A DNA stretch of 64,000 nt, from assembly GCF_014647215.1 (NCBI RefSeq), contig NZ_BMOT01000006.1, positions 124,001 to 188,000 of the forward strand, written 5' to 3'. The first letter of the stretch is position 1; every line of letters starts with the position of its first letter. The notes below the pieces were generated by a model. It did no database searches. It was not told the DNA's origin and worked only from the letters and a program-made list of their open reading frames with translations. The stretch comes from Shewanella aestuarii (lineage in GTDB: Bacteria; Pseudomonadota; Gammaproteobacteria; Enterobacterales; Shewanellaceae). The position numbers were made by a program, and so were the translations under genes. Below are positions 29,059-39,455 of the stretch, one piece after another.

Positions 29059-30897
29059 ATGGATCACACTCCGCAGTCGCAACTTAAACTGTTGCTCGCT
29101 AAAGGTAAAGAGCAAGGTTATTTAACCTATGCAGAAGTGAACGACCACTTACCTGCAGACATGGTCGATTCAGATCAGATTGAAGATATTATCCAGATGA
29201 TAAATGACATGGGTATTCGAGTGTTTGAAGAAGCACCGGATGCCGATGACATGATGATGTCGGAAGACAACACAGACGAAGATGCAGCAGAAGAAGCTGC
29301 TGCCGCACTTGCTACCGTTGAAAGTGAATTAGGTCGTACAACTGACCCTGTACGCATGTACATGCGTGAAATGGGTACGGTCGAACTTTTAACTCGCGAA
29401 GGCGAAATTGTTATTGCAAAGCGTATTGAAGAAGGTATCAATACCGTTCAATGCTCAGTGAGTGAATACCCACAAGCTATTGCAATGATTTTAGAGCAAT
29501 TTGACCAGTATGAAGCTGACGAATTACGCTTGTCTGATATTATCTCTGGATTTGTAAACCCTGACGAAGAAGACGTTGCCCCCACTGCAACACACATCGG
29601 TTCTGAACTATCTGATGATGATTTAGATGACGAAGACGATGATGACGATGACGATGATGACGAAGAAGAGGAAGAAGGTCCAAAAGGTCCAGATCCTGAA
29701 GAAGCTAAAGAAAAATTCACTCAATTACGCGAAGCATATGAAAAAAGCTTAGCGATTATTGCAGAGAAAGGTCGTGACCATCCTGAAGCAATCGGCTCAT
29801 TATTTGTTATCGGTGAACTATTCAAAGAATTCCGCTTAGTACCTAAACAGTTTGATCGTTTAGTAAAAAGCATGCGCACCATGATGGATCGCGTACGCGT
29901 TCAAGAACGTCTGATCCTTAAGCTTGTTGTTGAGCAAGCAAAAATGCCGAAGAAAAACTTCGTTAAAGCATTTACAGGTAAAGAAACCAGTCTTGAATGG
30001 TTTACCACCGAAATGAACAGCAGCAAACCATACGCTGAAGGTTTACGTATGGTTGAAGATGATGTCATTCGTTGTGTGAACAAGCTTGATGCTGTTGAAA
30101 AAGAAACTGATTTAACCATCGCTGGCATTAAAGACATTAACCGTCGTATGTCAATCGGTGAAGCGAAAGCGCGTCGTGCCAAGAAAGAAATGGTTGAAGC
30201 TAACTTACGTCTGGTTATCTCGATTGCTAAAAAATACACCAACCGTGGTTTACAATTCCTAGACTTAATTCAGGAAGGTAACATCGGTCTGATGAAAGCG
30301 GTTGATAAGTTTGAATACCGTCGTGGATATAAGTTCTCAACTTATGCAACTTGGTGGATCCGTCAGGCGATTACTCGCTCGATTGCTGACCAAGCGCGTA
30401 CCATCCGTATTCCAGTACACATGATCGAAACGATCAACAAGCTAAACCGTATTTCTCGTCAAATGCTTCAAGAAATGGGCCGCGAGCCTTCCCCTGAAGA
30501 ATTGGCAGAGCGTATGATGATGCCTGAAGATAAGATCCGTAAGGTATTGAAAATCGCTAAAGAGCCAATCTCTATGGAAACACCCATTGGTGATGACGAA
30601 GATTCGCATTTAGGTGATTTTATCGAGGATACAACTCTCGAGCTACCTTTAGACTCAGCCACTAGCGAAAGTCTAAAAAATGCAACCCATGAAGTGCTAG
30701 CTGGCTTAACCGCCCGTGAAGCAAAAGTTTTGCGTATGCGTTTTGGTATCGACATGAATACTGACCACACGCTAGAAGAAGTAGGTAAGCAGTTTGACGT
30801 TACACGTGAACGTATTCGTCAAATCGAAGCCAAAGCGTTACGTAAGTTACGCCACCCTTCACGCTCTGAAATCTTAAAATCATTCTTAGATGAGTAA
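29059..30897 (+). CDS. rpoD: RNA polymerase primary sigma factor sigma-70
   Basis: ~612 residues from ATG 29059 (frame open from ATG 29050). Region 1.1 ([25 protein letters not shown]) leads to region 1.2 ([21 protein letters not shown]). A non-conserved region contains an unusually long Asp/Glu run. Region 2 ([59 protein letters not shown], read as separate motifs) recognises the -10. Regions 3 and 4 end in [29 protein letters not shown], the -35 helix-turn-helix. It is the last gene of the rpsU-yqeY-dnaG-rpoD set; a TATAAT at 28979-28984 may be an internal promoter. Confidence 0.97.
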   Translation: MDHTPQSQLKLLLAKGKEQGYLTYAEVNDHLPADMVDSDQIEDIIQMINDMGIRVFEEAPDADDMMMSEDNTDEDAAEEAAAALATVESELGRTTDPVRMYMREMGTVELLTREGEIVIAKRIEEGINTVQCSVSEYPQAIAMILEQFDQYEADELRLSDIISGFVNPDEEDVAPTATHIGSELSDDDLDDEDDDDDDDDDEEEEEGPKGPDPEEAKEKFTQLREAYEKSLAIIAEKGRDHPEAIGSLFVIGELFKEFRLVPKQFDRLVKSMRTMMDRVRVQERLILKLVVEQAKMPKKNFVKAFTGKETSLEWFTTEMNSSKPYAEGLRMVEDDVIRCVNKLDAVEKETDLTIAGIKDINRRMSIGEAKARRAKKEMVEANLRLVISIAKKYTNRGLQFLDLIQEGNIGLMKAVDKFEYRRGYKFSTYATWWIRQAITRSIADQARTIRIPVHMIETINKLNRISRQMLQEMGREPSPEELAERMMMPEDKIRKVLKIAKEPISMETPIGDDEDSHLGDFIEDTTLELPLDSATSESLKNATHEVLAGLTAREAKVLRMRFGIDMNTDHTLEEVGKQFDVTRERIRQIEAKALRKLRHPSRSEILKSFLDE

Positions 30898-30945
30898 TCA
30901 CTAGCGATGATAATTGAATCAATCGATTTTTAAGTTGATTCAGCT

Positions 30946-30972
30946 AAAACCTGCTTCGGCAGGTTTTTTTAT
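30946..30972 (+). terminator. Intrinsic terminator after rpoD
   Basis: AAAACCTGC-TTCG-GCAGGTTTTTTT: a stable UUCG tetraloop and a T run. Confidence 0.95.
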
Positions 30973-31056
30973 GCCTATTTTTACGCCCCACAGCATACTT
31001 TTTGATTAACAGATAACCAATTGAATCAAGATACTAAAATTGAGTGAAAATCACGG

Positions 31057-31085
31057 GTGACAAGCAGAGATAAACTTCGTATAAT
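31057..31085 (+). promoter_or_regulatory. Promoter of the tRNA gene
   Basis: GTGACA (31057-31062), a 17-bp spacer and a perfect TATAAT (31080-31085), followed by a C-rich discriminator (TCCCCCGC) as in stringently controlled stable-RNA promoters. The mature tRNA begins ~35 bases downstream. Confidence 0.85.
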
Positions 31086-31120
31086 TCCCCCGCTTTCGAT
31101 AGTGACGACTATCTTAAGTC

Positions 31121-31197
31121 GGCCCCTTAGCTCAGTTGGTTAGAGCATACGACTCATAATCGTCAGGTCCCCAGTTCAAGTCTGGGAGGGGCCACCA
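31121..31197 (+). tRNA. ileX: tRNA-Ile2 (CAU anticodon, lysidine type)
   Basis: 77 nt with encoded CCA. The anticodon CAT is at 31155-31157 in the loop CTCATAA. The acceptor stem GGCCCCT / AGGGGCC with discriminator A matches E. coli tRNA-Ile2 (ileX), not elongator tRNA-Met (GGCTACG...) or initiator tRNA. In E. coli ileX also lies close to rpoD, so context agrees. After TilS converts C34 to lysidine it would read AUA. The outermost anticodon-stem pair (27-43) is T-C, a mismatch; E. coli has a wobble pair there. Confidence 0.85.
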
Positions 31198-31206
31198 ATT
31201 AAAAAC

Positions 31207-31238
31207 AAAAAAGCCCATTTTCTAAATGGGCTTTTTTG
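31207..31238. terminator. Bidirectional terminator after the tRNA
   Basis: AAAAAAGCCCATTT-TCT-AAATGGGCTTTTTT. It serves the tRNA and the converging DUF599 gene. Confidence 0.93.
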
Positions 31239-31263
31239 TGTCTCAAATTTATCAATCAGTCGA

Positions 31264-31986
31264 CTATTCATTCACTTTGTAAGCTGGATCTTTTTCTAAA
31301 TGCGACTGCGCTAAGGTAATAGCTTGTACCGCCCGAGAATTAAACTCGCGTTGATAAAGGGTATAAACAACGAATAAACTGGCAAAAATGAACGCCGATG
31401 GATGTAAAAACCAGCATAATGCCGCCATTGCGAAATAGTACGAGCGTAAACCATAGTTGTATGAATGAGCGGCTTGATCTTGTACCACTGCCATCTGTCT
31501 GGCATAAGCCAGCAAATTTTTATCTGTACCAGACTTATCCAGTGGTGCAGCGCCTATCATTACATTAACAAAACCATATTGACGCATTGACCAAGTAAAC
31601 TGGAAGAACGCTAATACAAAAATACAAGCCAATAATGCAAGTTTCACTTGTACTAATGCGTGATCTGGGGAAACCGAAAATGGAATTGAACCAATGACCA
31701 TTTCAAGTTTTTCTACCTGTGAAAATAAGGTCAAAACACCGGCTAAAATAAGTAAGGTTGTTGAAGCAAAAAAGGCAATATTCCGCTCAAGATTTGCCAA
31801 CAATGCCGCCTCACCCACTCGAACCTCTTTGGCGATAATTTGCGACATCCAATGAATACGTTGCTGATGCATAACTCTGGCAATACAGTTAGTAGTTTTA
31901 GCTTTGCGCTTTGAAAACTGGGTATAACCCAACCAACAAATAACAAAAGTCACCAAGGCTAAATAATCTAACGCAGACCCGATCAT
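31264..31986 (-). CDS. DUF599 family membrane protein
   Basis: 240 residues with four hydrophobic segments (near residues 5-22, 70-90, 112-130, 190-215). HWMSQIIAKEVRVGEAALLANLERNIAFFASTTLLILAGVL is the recognisable DUF599 core, and the C-terminus has YFAMAALCWFLHPSAFIFAS. Function is unknown. It is the only gene between the tRNA terminator and rluA, with no operon partners. Confidence 0.82.
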   Translation of the reverse strand: MIGSALDYLALVTFVICWLGYTQFSKRKAKTTNCIARVMHQQRIHWMSQIIAKEVRVGEAALLANLERNIAFFASTTLLILAGVLTLFSQVEKLEMVIGSIPFSVSPDHALVQVKLALLACIFVLAFFQFTWSMRQYGFVNVMIGAAPLDKSGTDKNLLAYARQMAVVQDQAAHSYNYGLRSYYFAMAALCWFLHPSAFIFASLFVVYTLYQREFNSRAVQAITLAQSHLEKDPAYKVNE

Positions 31987-32060
31987 GCTGATCCCCTATA
32001 CACTTAATAATGGACGTCTTTTAGTAATATTATGCACCAGTTTTATGACACCATGAATAA

Positions 32061-32720
32061 TTAAAACTCACTTTGACTCTCTATATTCATTCTCACACCC
32101 GTCACGGGGTGAACAAATGACAAACTACAAGCATGAAGCATTAATCTATGTGCTAAATGCTGTGACTTACCCAAGGTATAGAGGTCACATCCAATAATGG
32201 GGTGACCAATAAACTGGCTATGCAGACGTAATTGATGGGTCCGTCCCGTTATAGGATTAAATAGCACTTTAGTAACGGACTGGTTTTGACGTAACTGGCT
32301 AGATTCAAGCACACGGTAATGGCTATGAGCAGCTTTACCTGTTTCACATACCTTCATTAAAGGAAACTCCCCTTTAGCAATCGGGGCTTTGATATCACCT
32401 TCTAAGCAAGATAGTTCGCCTAGCAATAAAGCGATATAGGTTTTATCAACTTCATTGTTTTGAAACTGTTTGGTCAGTAAACCATTAATAAGCTTATTTA
32501 ATGCCACTAGCATAATACCTGAGGTACCAAAATCTAATCTATGTATTAGCGTACAGCCAGGAAAGTCCTTTATAAGGCGATGATGTACAGAGTCTACATT
32601 GAGTGGATTTTTACCTGATAAACTTAACAAGCCTGAGGGTTTATTAATGACCAATAAGTGCTCATCTTGAAACAAGATATCAATATTCCCAAGACAAGGT
32701 GGAGCAATAAACTCTGTCAT
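32061..32720 (-). CDS. rluA: RluA-type RNA pseudouridine synthase
   Basis: ~219 residues from ATG 32720. LLVINKPSGLLSLSGK and TLIHRLDFGTSGIMLVALN carry the RluA catalytic Asp motif (HRLDxxTSG). KVLFNPITGRTHQLRLHSQFIGHPIIGCDLY matches E. coli RluA closely. There is no S4 domain, as in RluA, which modifies 23S U746 and tRNA U32. The frame is open to 32777, but the chemoreceptor's terminator covers 32757-32782. A paralogous RluA-like enzyme of different target cannot be excluded. Confidence 0.87.
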   Translation of the reverse strand: MTEFIAPPCLGNIDILFQDEHLLVINKPSGLLSLSGKNPLNVDSVHHRLIKDFPGCTLIHRLDFGTSGIMLVALNKLINGLLTKQFQNNEVDKTYIALLLGELSCLEGDIKAPIAKGEFPLMKVCETGKAAHSHYRVLESSQLRQNQSVTKVLFNPITGRTHQLRLHSQFIGHPIIGCDLYTLGKSQHLAHRLMLHACSLSFVHPVTGVRMNIESQSEF

Positions 32721-32756
32721 TAGATAACCATGTAAAAATAAAAATGCAGCATAAAC

Positions 32757-32782
32757 AAAAGGTGGCCATTGGGCCACCTTTT
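32757..32782 (-). terminator. Intrinsic terminator after the chemoreceptor gene
   Basis: AAAAGGTGGCC / GGCCACCTTTT with an ATTG loop, 20 bases downstream of the chemoreceptor stop. Confidence 0.88.
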
Positions 32783-32802
32783 AACTGTAATAGTCTAGAG
32801 TA

Positions 32803-34920
32803 TTAGGTTCTTAACTTACCTAGTTCACTGTGCTGCTGCTGAACCAATTCAGCTAATGAATGGCTACTTTGTTGAGCTTCATCAGCAAGCTGTGATAACT
32901 CAGCTGCCGAGTCTGAAATACCTGTGATATTTCTGCTCACTTCTTCTGTCACCATGCTTTGCTCTTCCGCCGCCGTAGCAATATGCGTCACCTGCGATGA
33001 TACTTCGTTAATCTGCACCACAATCGCATTTAAAGATGATAACGCCATTTCAGTTTGCTCAACGGCAAGCTGTGCCCCTTGAGCCCCTTTATCAATAATG
33101 CTGGATGCATTGCGTACTTCTGATTGCAGCGAGTCAATCAGTTTAGTAATTTGATCTGTAGAGTTTTGTGTTTTTGATGCTAAAGCGCGAACTTCATCGG
33201 CCACCACCGCAAAACCACGCCCTTGCTCGCCGGCTCTTGCTGCCTCAATCGCCGCATTTAATGCTAACAGGTTAGTTTGTCCCGCAATTGAACTGATAAC
33301 CTCTAGAATTCCGCTGATATTGCCACTACTTTGAGAAACCAATTCAACTGCTTTTTGCGCTTGAGCAGACTCAACCGACATCTCATTCACGTAGCTCATT
33401 GCTTTGGTCAGTCGTTGTTCGCCCTCTTTAACATTTTTAGTCATAGACTCAGTTTCGTGGGCGGTTTGCTCTGAAGCTTTAGCCACTTCTAGCGCTGCTG
33501 CACTCATTTGATTAACAGCAGTAACAACACTGTCAATTTCAGCATATTGACGATTAACGCTTTCACGGGTTAATTGTGCAATTTTGGCTGACTTCTGACT
33601 TTCAGACTGAGAACGATCCGCCAAACCTTTAAGGCCGATAATCAAGTCTCTAAGTTTAGTAATAAAGAGATTAAATCCTTTTGCAAGTGCAATAAGTTCA
33701 GCATGCGAATCGACATGAATAGATTGGGTTAAATCCCCTTCAGCACTGCCTAAATTCTCAACCCTTTGCTGGATCATATTCAGCGGTGAAATAATACTGC
33801 GGATAACCAGACTAATTAGACCAATCGCGATAATCGACACTATCGCCCCTAGGGTTAACAATAAACTGCCTAATGAAGCCGCCATTTCATCCATGGCATT
33901 ATCCATTTTAGTTATTGCGGCAAATGCTTGCTCTTTGGGTACTTCAATCACCAATGACCAGGTTGCTTGAGCTAATGGAATTTGAATAGGGAAAGCCACC
34001 GCTATGATGTCATCGTCACTATAGATTTGGTTACTTTTATGTAGCTTCATTAATTCAGCCGCTTTTTGAGGCGAAATAGATTCAGCAAACGGCCTAGCTA
34101 GTTTGTCATAATGGCTTGCCGCGACCACTAAACCTCGCTGGCTGAGTAAAGTCACTTTGGCTTTACCCTGATAAAGACTTTGTGATAGTTGCACAATTAA
34201 CTTTTGAAAAATAGGTAAGTTAACATCCGCTCCTACCATACCTTTAAACTGTTGGTTAACCACAACAGGAACCGTAAGAGATGTCATTAACGCATTATTA
34301 CCAGGGGTGATCTCATAGAGGTAAGGTTCCATCAAACAGGGTTTTTTGGTGTCTTTGACGCATAAATACCATTCGGCTTCGCGTATGCCAAATTCATTAA
34401 GGGTATCCACGTATTTTTCTTCAGCGTCATCGACCTGTTGATGCTCGGTCGAACCGTCGTCATTACGGGTGTAATAAATTTCTAATCCGCCGTTGTCTGG
34501 CACACTGTGGCTAAATCCTTGCAGATATTCACTGTCTCTACCGTCGTAGCCGTTTGACTCAAATTGGGCATACATAGAAGATATTTGCGCATTCTTGCGT
34601 AAGTTGGCAACCAATAGTGCTTCTAGTTTTGAACGATCGAGCGGATCATTTTGTGCAGTGTATTCAACCATACCGGAAAACGAAAAAGGAATACGATAGG
34701 CTTCATTGATAAACCCTGCAATCTGTTGACCATACTCAGCAGCCTTGGCTGATAATTTTTGACTGATTTCATCATGTAAGGTGTCATCCACCTGAGCAGA
34801 CAATATTTTGTTTTTATCGCTTAATCCCCACCATAAACTTAATGATAACGTTAATACGATCAGCAAAAATAATCCTGAAGTAATCCAAAGTAATTTTGTT
34901 TTGACAGGCAATGCCTTCAT
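32803..34920 (-). CDS. Methyl-accepting chemotaxis protein with dCache sensor domain
   Basis: 705 residues. Membrane segment 1 ([22 protein letters not shown]) is followed by a ~310-residue periplasmic domain of dCache_1 type, with YARTNDDG-like and [19 protein letters not shown] features. Membrane segment 2 ([22 protein letters not shown]), a HAMP domain and a signalling domain complete it. The hairpin tip has [20 protein letters not shown] and [14 protein letters not shown], the CheA/CheW contact. There is no C-terminal NWETF-type CheR tether. The ligand is unknown; dCache receptors often sense amino acids or polyamines, and the neighbouring polyamine genes make that a fair guess. Confidence 0.92.
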   Translation of the reverse strand: MKALPVKTKLLWITSGLFLLIVLTLSLSLWWGLSDKNKILSAQVDDTLHDEISQKLSAKAAEYGQQIAGFINEAYRIPFSFSGMVEYTAQNDPLDRSKLEALLVANLRKNAQISSMYAQFESNGYDGRDSEYLQGFSHSVPDNGGLEIYYTRNDDGSTEHQQVDDAEEKYVDTLNEFGIREAEWYLCVKDTKKPCLMEPYLYEITPGNNALMTSLTVPVVVNQQFKGMVGADVNLPIFQKLIVQLSQSLYQGKAKVTLLSQRGLVVAASHYDKLARPFAESISPQKAAELMKLHKSNQIYSDDDIIAVAFPIQIPLAQATWSLVIEVPKEQAFAAITKMDNAMDEMAASLGSLLLTLGAIVSIIAIGLISLVIRSIISPLNMIQQRVENLGSAEGDLTQSIHVDSHAELIALAKGFNLFITKLRDLIIGLKGLADRSQSESQKSAKIAQLTRESVNRQYAEIDSVVTAVNQMSAAALEVAKASEQTAHETESMTKNVKEGEQRLTKAMSYVNEMSVESAQAQKAVELVSQSSGNISGILEVISSIAGQTNLLALNAAIEAARAGEQGRGFAVVADEVRALASKTQNSTDQITKLIDSLQSEVRNASSIIDKGAQGAQLAVEQTEMALSSLNAIVVQINEVSSQVTHIATAAEEQSMVTEEVSRNITGISDSAAELSQLADEAQQSSHSLAELVQQQHSELGKLRT

Positions 34921-35023
34921 ATTTTAACTCCGCTGTTATTATCATTTTTATTGTTTTGCTAAAAATTGCAAACATACACTTTAGTCTAGTCTAGATTATT
35001 GAAAATGAGAGGTTTAGAGACAA

Positions 35024-35050
35024 AAAAGCCCTATTCGTAAATAGGGCTTA
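35024..35050 (-). terminator. Intrinsic terminator after gabT
   Basis: On the minus strand AAGCCCTATT-TACG-AATAGGGCTT then TTTTGT. Confidence 0.9.
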
Positions 35051-35074
35051 AATATTATGCAGACCTAATGGGCT

Positions 35075-36352
35075 TTATCCATTAAAAACAACATTAAAGA
35101 CTTCATCCATAATCGCTAAACCCGCATCAACTTGTGCATCTGGCGCCGTTAAAGGCACTAGCACTCGTAAAACGTTTCCGTAGGTACCGCAAGATAGCAA
35201 AATCAATCCTCTGTTACGGGCTTCCGTTAATACTTTTGGACAATATTGCGGCGCTGGCTGGCCATTTTCCATTAACTCAATGGCAATCATTGCACCTAAA
35301 CCACGCACCTCAGCAATTTGGCTATATTTGCTTTGCATTGCGGTAATTGATGTTTTAATGCGATCACCTAAGCTATTAGCGCGCTCAAGCAATTTCTCTT
35401 GTTCAAAAACTTCAATCACAGCTAATGCCGCGGCGCATGCTAATGGACTACCACCGTAAGTACCGCCCAAACCGCCTGGGCCAATCGCATCCATCACTTC
35501 AGCACGACCTGTAATTCCCGATAACGGGAAACCACCTGCTATTGATTTAGCAAAAGTGGTGATATCAGGTGCAACACCCATTTGCTCCATCGCAAAAAAA
35601 GTGCCTGTACGACCTGCCCCTGTTTGCACTTCATCTGCAATTAACATGATGCCATGGGTATCACACAATTGACGCAGACGTTGCATAAAGCTTGGTGATG
35701 CCGCGTAGAAACCGCCTTCACCTTGAACAGGCTCAAGTATTATTGCGGCAATGTCACTTGGCTCGGCATCATTCTTAAAAATTCGCTCAATAGAAGCCAT
35801 TGCCGCATCTTCAGATACGCCATGTAACTCACAAGGGAATTCAGCACGAAATACATTCGCTGACATAAGTCCCATACCTTTACTGTATGGTGCCACTTTA
35901 CCTGTTAAGGCTAACGCCGCAATTGTGCGACCGTGATAGCCAGAAGTGAATGCAATCACACCCGCGCGTTTGGTGTAAGCTCGTGCGACTTTAACTGCAT
36001 TCTCAACCGCTTCTGAACCACTGGTAAATAAGGCCGTCTTTTTGGCAAAATCACCGGGCACTAAATGATTGAGCTTCTCACAAACCTCAATATAATTTTC
36101 ATAGCCAAGAACCATAAAACAAGTGTGCGAGAAATCATTCAATTGAGCTTGCACAGCCGCTTTCACTTTGGGATGTAAATGCCCAGTATTGAGCACGGCA
36201 ATACCACCTGCAAAGTCAATATACTCGCGGCCTTCTACGTCCCACACCGTGGCATTTTCTGCACGCTGGGTAAAAACAGGGTGAATCTGCCCTACACCTT
36301 GAGCTACCGCGGCTTGGCGACGGGCCATTAATCCTTCGTTTGTTTTACTCAT
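35075..36352 (-). CDS. gabT: 4-aminobutyrate aminotransferase
   Basis: 425-residue class III PLP aminotransferase converting GABA + 2-oxoglutarate to succinate semialdehyde + glutamate. FTSGSEAVENAVKVARAYTKR, FTSGYHGRTIAALALTGK, ILEPVQGEGGF and ADEVQTGAGRTGTFFAMEQ are present. The PLP lysine lies in FAKSIAGGFPLSG (~residue 268). Length and motifs match E. coli GabT/PuuE. gabD lies 22 bases upstream on the same strand, so both are co-transcribed and finish the putrescine-to-succinate route. Confidence 0.95.
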   Translation of the reverse strand: MSKTNEGLMARRQAAVAQGVGQIHPVFTQRAENATVWDVEGREYIDFAGGIAVLNTGHLHPKVKAAVQAQLNDFSHTCFMVLGYENYIEVCEKLNHLVPGDFAKKTALFTSGSEAVENAVKVARAYTKRAGVIAFTSGYHGRTIAALALTGKVAPYSKGMGLMSANVFRAEFPCELHGVSEDAAMASIERIFKNDAEPSDIAAIILEPVQGEGGFYAASPSFMQRLRQLCDTHGIMLIADEVQTGAGRTGTFFAMEQMGVAPDITTFAKSIAGGFPLSGITGRAEVMDAIGPGGLGGTYGGSPLACAAALAVIEVFEQEKLLERANSLGDRIKTSITAMQSKYSQIAEVRGLGAMIAIELMENGQPAPQYCPKVLTEARNRGLILLSCGTYGNVLRVLVPLTAPDAQVDAGLAIMDEVFNVVFNG

Positions 36353-36374
36353 TGCCTACTCCCTATGATGCGGA

Positions 36375-37823
36375 CTAAACCGACATACAGATATATTTCA
36401 TTTCGAGGTATTCCTCGATGCCAAATTTAGAACCTTCACGGCCTAGGCCTGAAGACTTAATGCCACCAAACGGCGCGACCTCATTAGAAATTAATCCTGT
36501 GTTAACCCCTACCATGCCATATTCAAGCGCTTCAGCCACTTTGTATACCAATGAGATATCACGGCCATAAAAATAGGCGGCTAAACCAAACTCAGTATCA
36601 TTGGCTTGCTGGATAACGTCATCGACACATTCAAATTTAAACACAGGTGCTAATGGGCCGAAGGTTTCTTCACGGGCCACTAACATGCTTTTATCTACAT
36701 CGCGCATGATGGTGGGTTCAAAAAAGTACCCGCCTAAATTATGCGGCTTTCCACCCACAACTATGCTGGCACCTTTGCTTACTGCATCATCTAAATGACG
36801 TTGAACTTTAGCAACGGCATCGGCATTAATTAATGGACCGGTTGTGACACCTTGCTCTGTTCCGGCGCCCACTTTCAACTTGCCAACGGCATCTGCAAAT
36901 TTTTGAATGAAAGCATCATAAACACCAGCTTGAACATAAATACGATTAGCGCAAACACAGGTTTGTCCTGCATTACGGTATTTAGCGATCATCGCACCAT
37001 CAACAGCGGCATCCAAATCTGCATCATCAAATACAATAAACGGTGCATTACCACCCAGTTCTAAAGACATCTTTTTAAGTGTTGGGGCGCATTGCGCCAT
37101 GAGCTTAATGCCAACGCCTGTTGAGCCAGTAAAAGATAACTTACGTACAATTGGGCTTTCGCAAAGAGTATTGCCAATGGCAATAGCATCACCAGTCACC
37201 ACGCTAAAGACTCCCGCAGGAATACCTGCTCGATGAGCAAGTTCAGCTAGAGCTAAAGCGGTGAACGGCGTTTGTGGAGCAGGTTTCACTACCATGGTAC
37301 AACCCGCAGCTAACGCTGGCGCCGCTTTACGGGTAATCATAGCAGCTGGAAAGTTCCATGGCGTAATGGCTGCCGTTACCCCAACAGGTTGCTTAATAAC
37401 TGTCAGTCTTTTATCTGCTTGATGCCCAGGGATCGTATCGCCATATACTCGTTTTGCCTCTTCAGCAAACCATTCAATAAATGAGGCGGCATAAGCAACC
37501 TCACCTTTGGCTTCAGCTAACGGTTTACCCTGCTCAGTTGTCATCAGCAATGCAAGATCGTCAGCGTTTTCAATTAATAATTCAAACCAACGGCGTAATT
37601 TGCTGCTGCGCTCTTTAGCAGTTAGCGCACGCCAAGCCGGTAAGGCTTTATTGGCGGCATCTATGGCTGTCAGTGTTTCAGCTGCACCCATAACAGGGAC
37701 ATGGCCGATAATCTCATGATTGGCAGGGTTTGCTATTGCAATGGTTTCACCTGAGTTTGCACAGACCCATTGGCCATCGATATAACATTGCTCGTGCAGT
37801 AAGCTTGGATCATTCAACAACAT
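36375..37823 (-). CDS. gabD: NADP-type succinate-semialdehyde dehydrogenase
   Basis: 482 residues; oxidises succinate semialdehyde to succinate. Aldehyde-dehydrogenase landmarks: ITPWNFPAAMITRKAAPALAAG, the nucleotide-loop FTGSTGVGIKLM, the general-base Glu in SLELGGNAPFIV and the catalytic Cys in NAGQTCVCANRIYV, where the double Cys is typical of GabD. It ends in GREGSKFGIEEYLEMKYICM. It is first in the gabDT pair, and puuB lies 30 bases upstream on the same strand, so all three probably form one transcript. Confidence 0.95.
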   Translation of the reverse strand: MLLNDPSLLHEQCYIDGQWVCANSGETIAIANPANHEIIGHVPVMGAAETLTAIDAANKALPAWRALTAKERSSKLRRWFELLIENADDLALLMTTEQGKPLAEAKGEVAYAASFIEWFAEEAKRVYGDTIPGHQADKRLTVIKQPVGVTAAITPWNFPAAMITRKAAPALAAGCTMVVKPAPQTPFTALALAELAHRAGIPAGVFSVVTGDAIAIGNTLCESPIVRKLSFTGSTGVGIKLMAQCAPTLKKMSLELGGNAPFIVFDDADLDAAVDGAMIAKYRNAGQTCVCANRIYVQAGVYDAFIQKFADAVGKLKVGAGTEQGVTTGPLINADAVAKVQRHLDDAVSKGASIVVGGKPHNLGGYFFEPTIMRDVDKSMLVAREETFGPLAPVFKFECVDDVIQQANDTEFGLAAYFYGRDISLVYKVAEALEYGMVGVNTGLISNEVAPFGGIKSSGLGREGSKFGIEEYLEMKYICMSV

Positions 37824-37853
37824 GACGATCTCCTTAATCTCAATAATCCGAAG

Positions 37854-39140
37854 TTAAATGCCGAACTTATCGCGCATTGTGTAATACCAAGCGCCCAATG
37901 CACTAAATGGCACTCTTAATGCGTGTCCACCTGGGAACGGATAATGCGGTAACGCCGCAAAGGCATCAAAGCGTGTAGCTTGACCGTTTAGCATTTCAGC
38001 CAATAATTTACCGGCTAAATGAGTGTAAGTAACACCATGGCCGCTACAACCTTGTGAGTAATAAATATTATGACCAATACGCCCAACCTGTGGTAAACGC
38101 GATAAAGTCATTAAAAAGTTTCCTGTCCAAGCATAATCGATTTTTACATCTTTTAACTGCGGGAAGGTTTTTAATAATTTAGGTTCAATTAGCGCTTTAA
38201 TGTTGGCGGGATCTCGAGCGCCATATACCACTCCGCCACCAAAAATTAAGCGTTTATCACCACTTAAACGGTAATAGTCGAGTAAATAGTTACAATCTTC
38301 TACACAGTAATCTTGCGGTAAAATACTGGCAGCAAGCTCATCTGATAGTGGTTCAGTGGTAACAACTTGAGTGCCACAAGGCATTGATTTAGCATGTAGC
38401 TCTGGTAATAACTTACCTAGATATGCGTTGCCTGCAACTATCACAAATTTACATTTAACCTGACCATGAGCTGTACGCACAACAGGAGACGCGCCATCGT
38501 CAATGTCAATCACTGCTGAGTCTTCAAAAATCAATCCACCTAATGATTCAACAGCACGCGCCTCGCCTAATGCCAAGTTTAGTGGGTGAATATGACCACC
38601 ACTTTTATCTAATAAACCACCCACATACAAATCAGTATCAACCACTTTACGAATCGCATCTTGATCTAAAATCTCAAGCTGTTGAGTATGACCATGGGTT
38701 TCCCATAGATTTTTTTGAGACTGTAAATGGCCCATTTGTTTTTTATTCATGGCAGCAAAAACACCACCATCTTTTAAGTCACAATCAATATTATATTTGG
38801 CAATACGTTCGCGAATAATACGTCCGCCTTCAAATGCCATTTGACCAAAAAGTTTTGCCTGTTCTTTACCAACAACTCTTTCAATACTGTCAATATCGCG
38901 GCTGAAAGAGTTAACAATTTGACCGCCATTTCGGCCAGATGCTCCCCAACCGATCCGGGCTGCTTCAAGTACCACAACCTTCATACCGCTCTCTAAAAGA
39001 TGTAACGCGGAAGACAAACCTGTGTAACCAGCACCAACAATACAAACGTCTGTTTCTATTGATGATTCAAGTCTAGGACGCTCCACTTTATCGTTGGCCG
39101 ATGCGGCATAATATGAACTAGCATGAGGTGTCGCGGACAT
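37854..39140 (-). CDS. puuB: Gamma-glutamylputrescine oxidase-like FAD oxidoreductase (copy 1)
   Basis: ~428 residues of the DAO family. The FAD-binding motif is VCIVGAGYTGLSSALHLLESG, followed by GWGASGRNGGQIV, typical of PuuB/OrdL. RLPQVGRIGHNIYYSQGCSGHGVTYTHLAGKLLAE closes the FAD site. It would oxidise gamma-glutamylputrescine to the aldehyde. The frame is open to 39224, but AAGGGAAATGCT before ATG 39140 sets the start. It leads the puuB-gabD-gabT run. A second homologue lies at 48589-49896. Confidence 0.88.
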   Translation of the reverse strand: MSATPHASSYYAASANDKVERPRLESSIETDVCIVGAGYTGLSSALHLLESGMKVVVLEAARIGWGASGRNGGQIVNSFSRDIDSIERVVGKEQAKLFGQMAFEGGRIIRERIAKYNIDCDLKDGGVFAAMNKKQMGHLQSQKNLWETHGHTQQLEILDQDAIRKVVDTDLYVGGLLDKSGGHIHPLNLALGEARAVESLGGLIFEDSAVIDIDDGASPVVRTAHGQVKCKFVIVAGNAYLGKLLPELHAKSMPCGTQVVTTEPLSDELAASILPQDYCVEDCNYLLDYYRLSGDKRLIFGGGVVYGARDPANIKALIEPKLLKTFPQLKDVKIDYAWTGNFLMTLSRLPQVGRIGHNIYYSQGCSGHGVTYTHLAGKLLAEMLNGQATRFDAFAALPHYPFPGGHALRVPFSALGAWYYTMRDKFGI

Positions 39141-39393
39141 AGCATTTCCCTTATATGTACATTGCAAAATACAACTGTCTAATCCTACACCTAGGCTAAA
39201 ATAAAAACTAGCGAAAAGGCACAATTATTTACAGTTTGTTGAAAATATTAAACACTTTAAATAAGACAATCTTTCAGAGGTAAAAATAGTTTTACCCTAG
39301 GCGTCAATGGCTTGGGCTTATAATTAAAATATTTGCTATTAATGGCAGGATAACAGCCAATAAGATCCCTAACCCCAGTGAAGGTTAAGCAAT

Positions 39394-39442
39394 AAAAAAG
39401 CGCGTTGATTATCCAATCACTTGAATGATCACGCGCTTTTTT
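39394..39442. terminator. Terminator after potI
   Basis: AAAAAAGCGCGT ... ACGCGCTTTTTTT with an inner GAT/ATC extension and a ~20-nt loop. It follows potI on the minus strand; the rest of 39141-39393 is AT-rich leader and promoter space for puuB. Confidence 0.8.
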
Positions 39443-39455
39443 TAACATGATAAAA

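Noticed and set aside
29600..29680. Possible sequencing artefact or frameshift in the rpoD acidic repeat
   Set aside because: The frame continues correctly into regions 2-4, so the tract is genuine coding sequence.
31121..31197. Elongator or initiator tRNA-Met by anticodon CAU
   Set aside because: The acceptor stem and discriminator match tRNA-Ile2 and the location near rpoD matches ileX.
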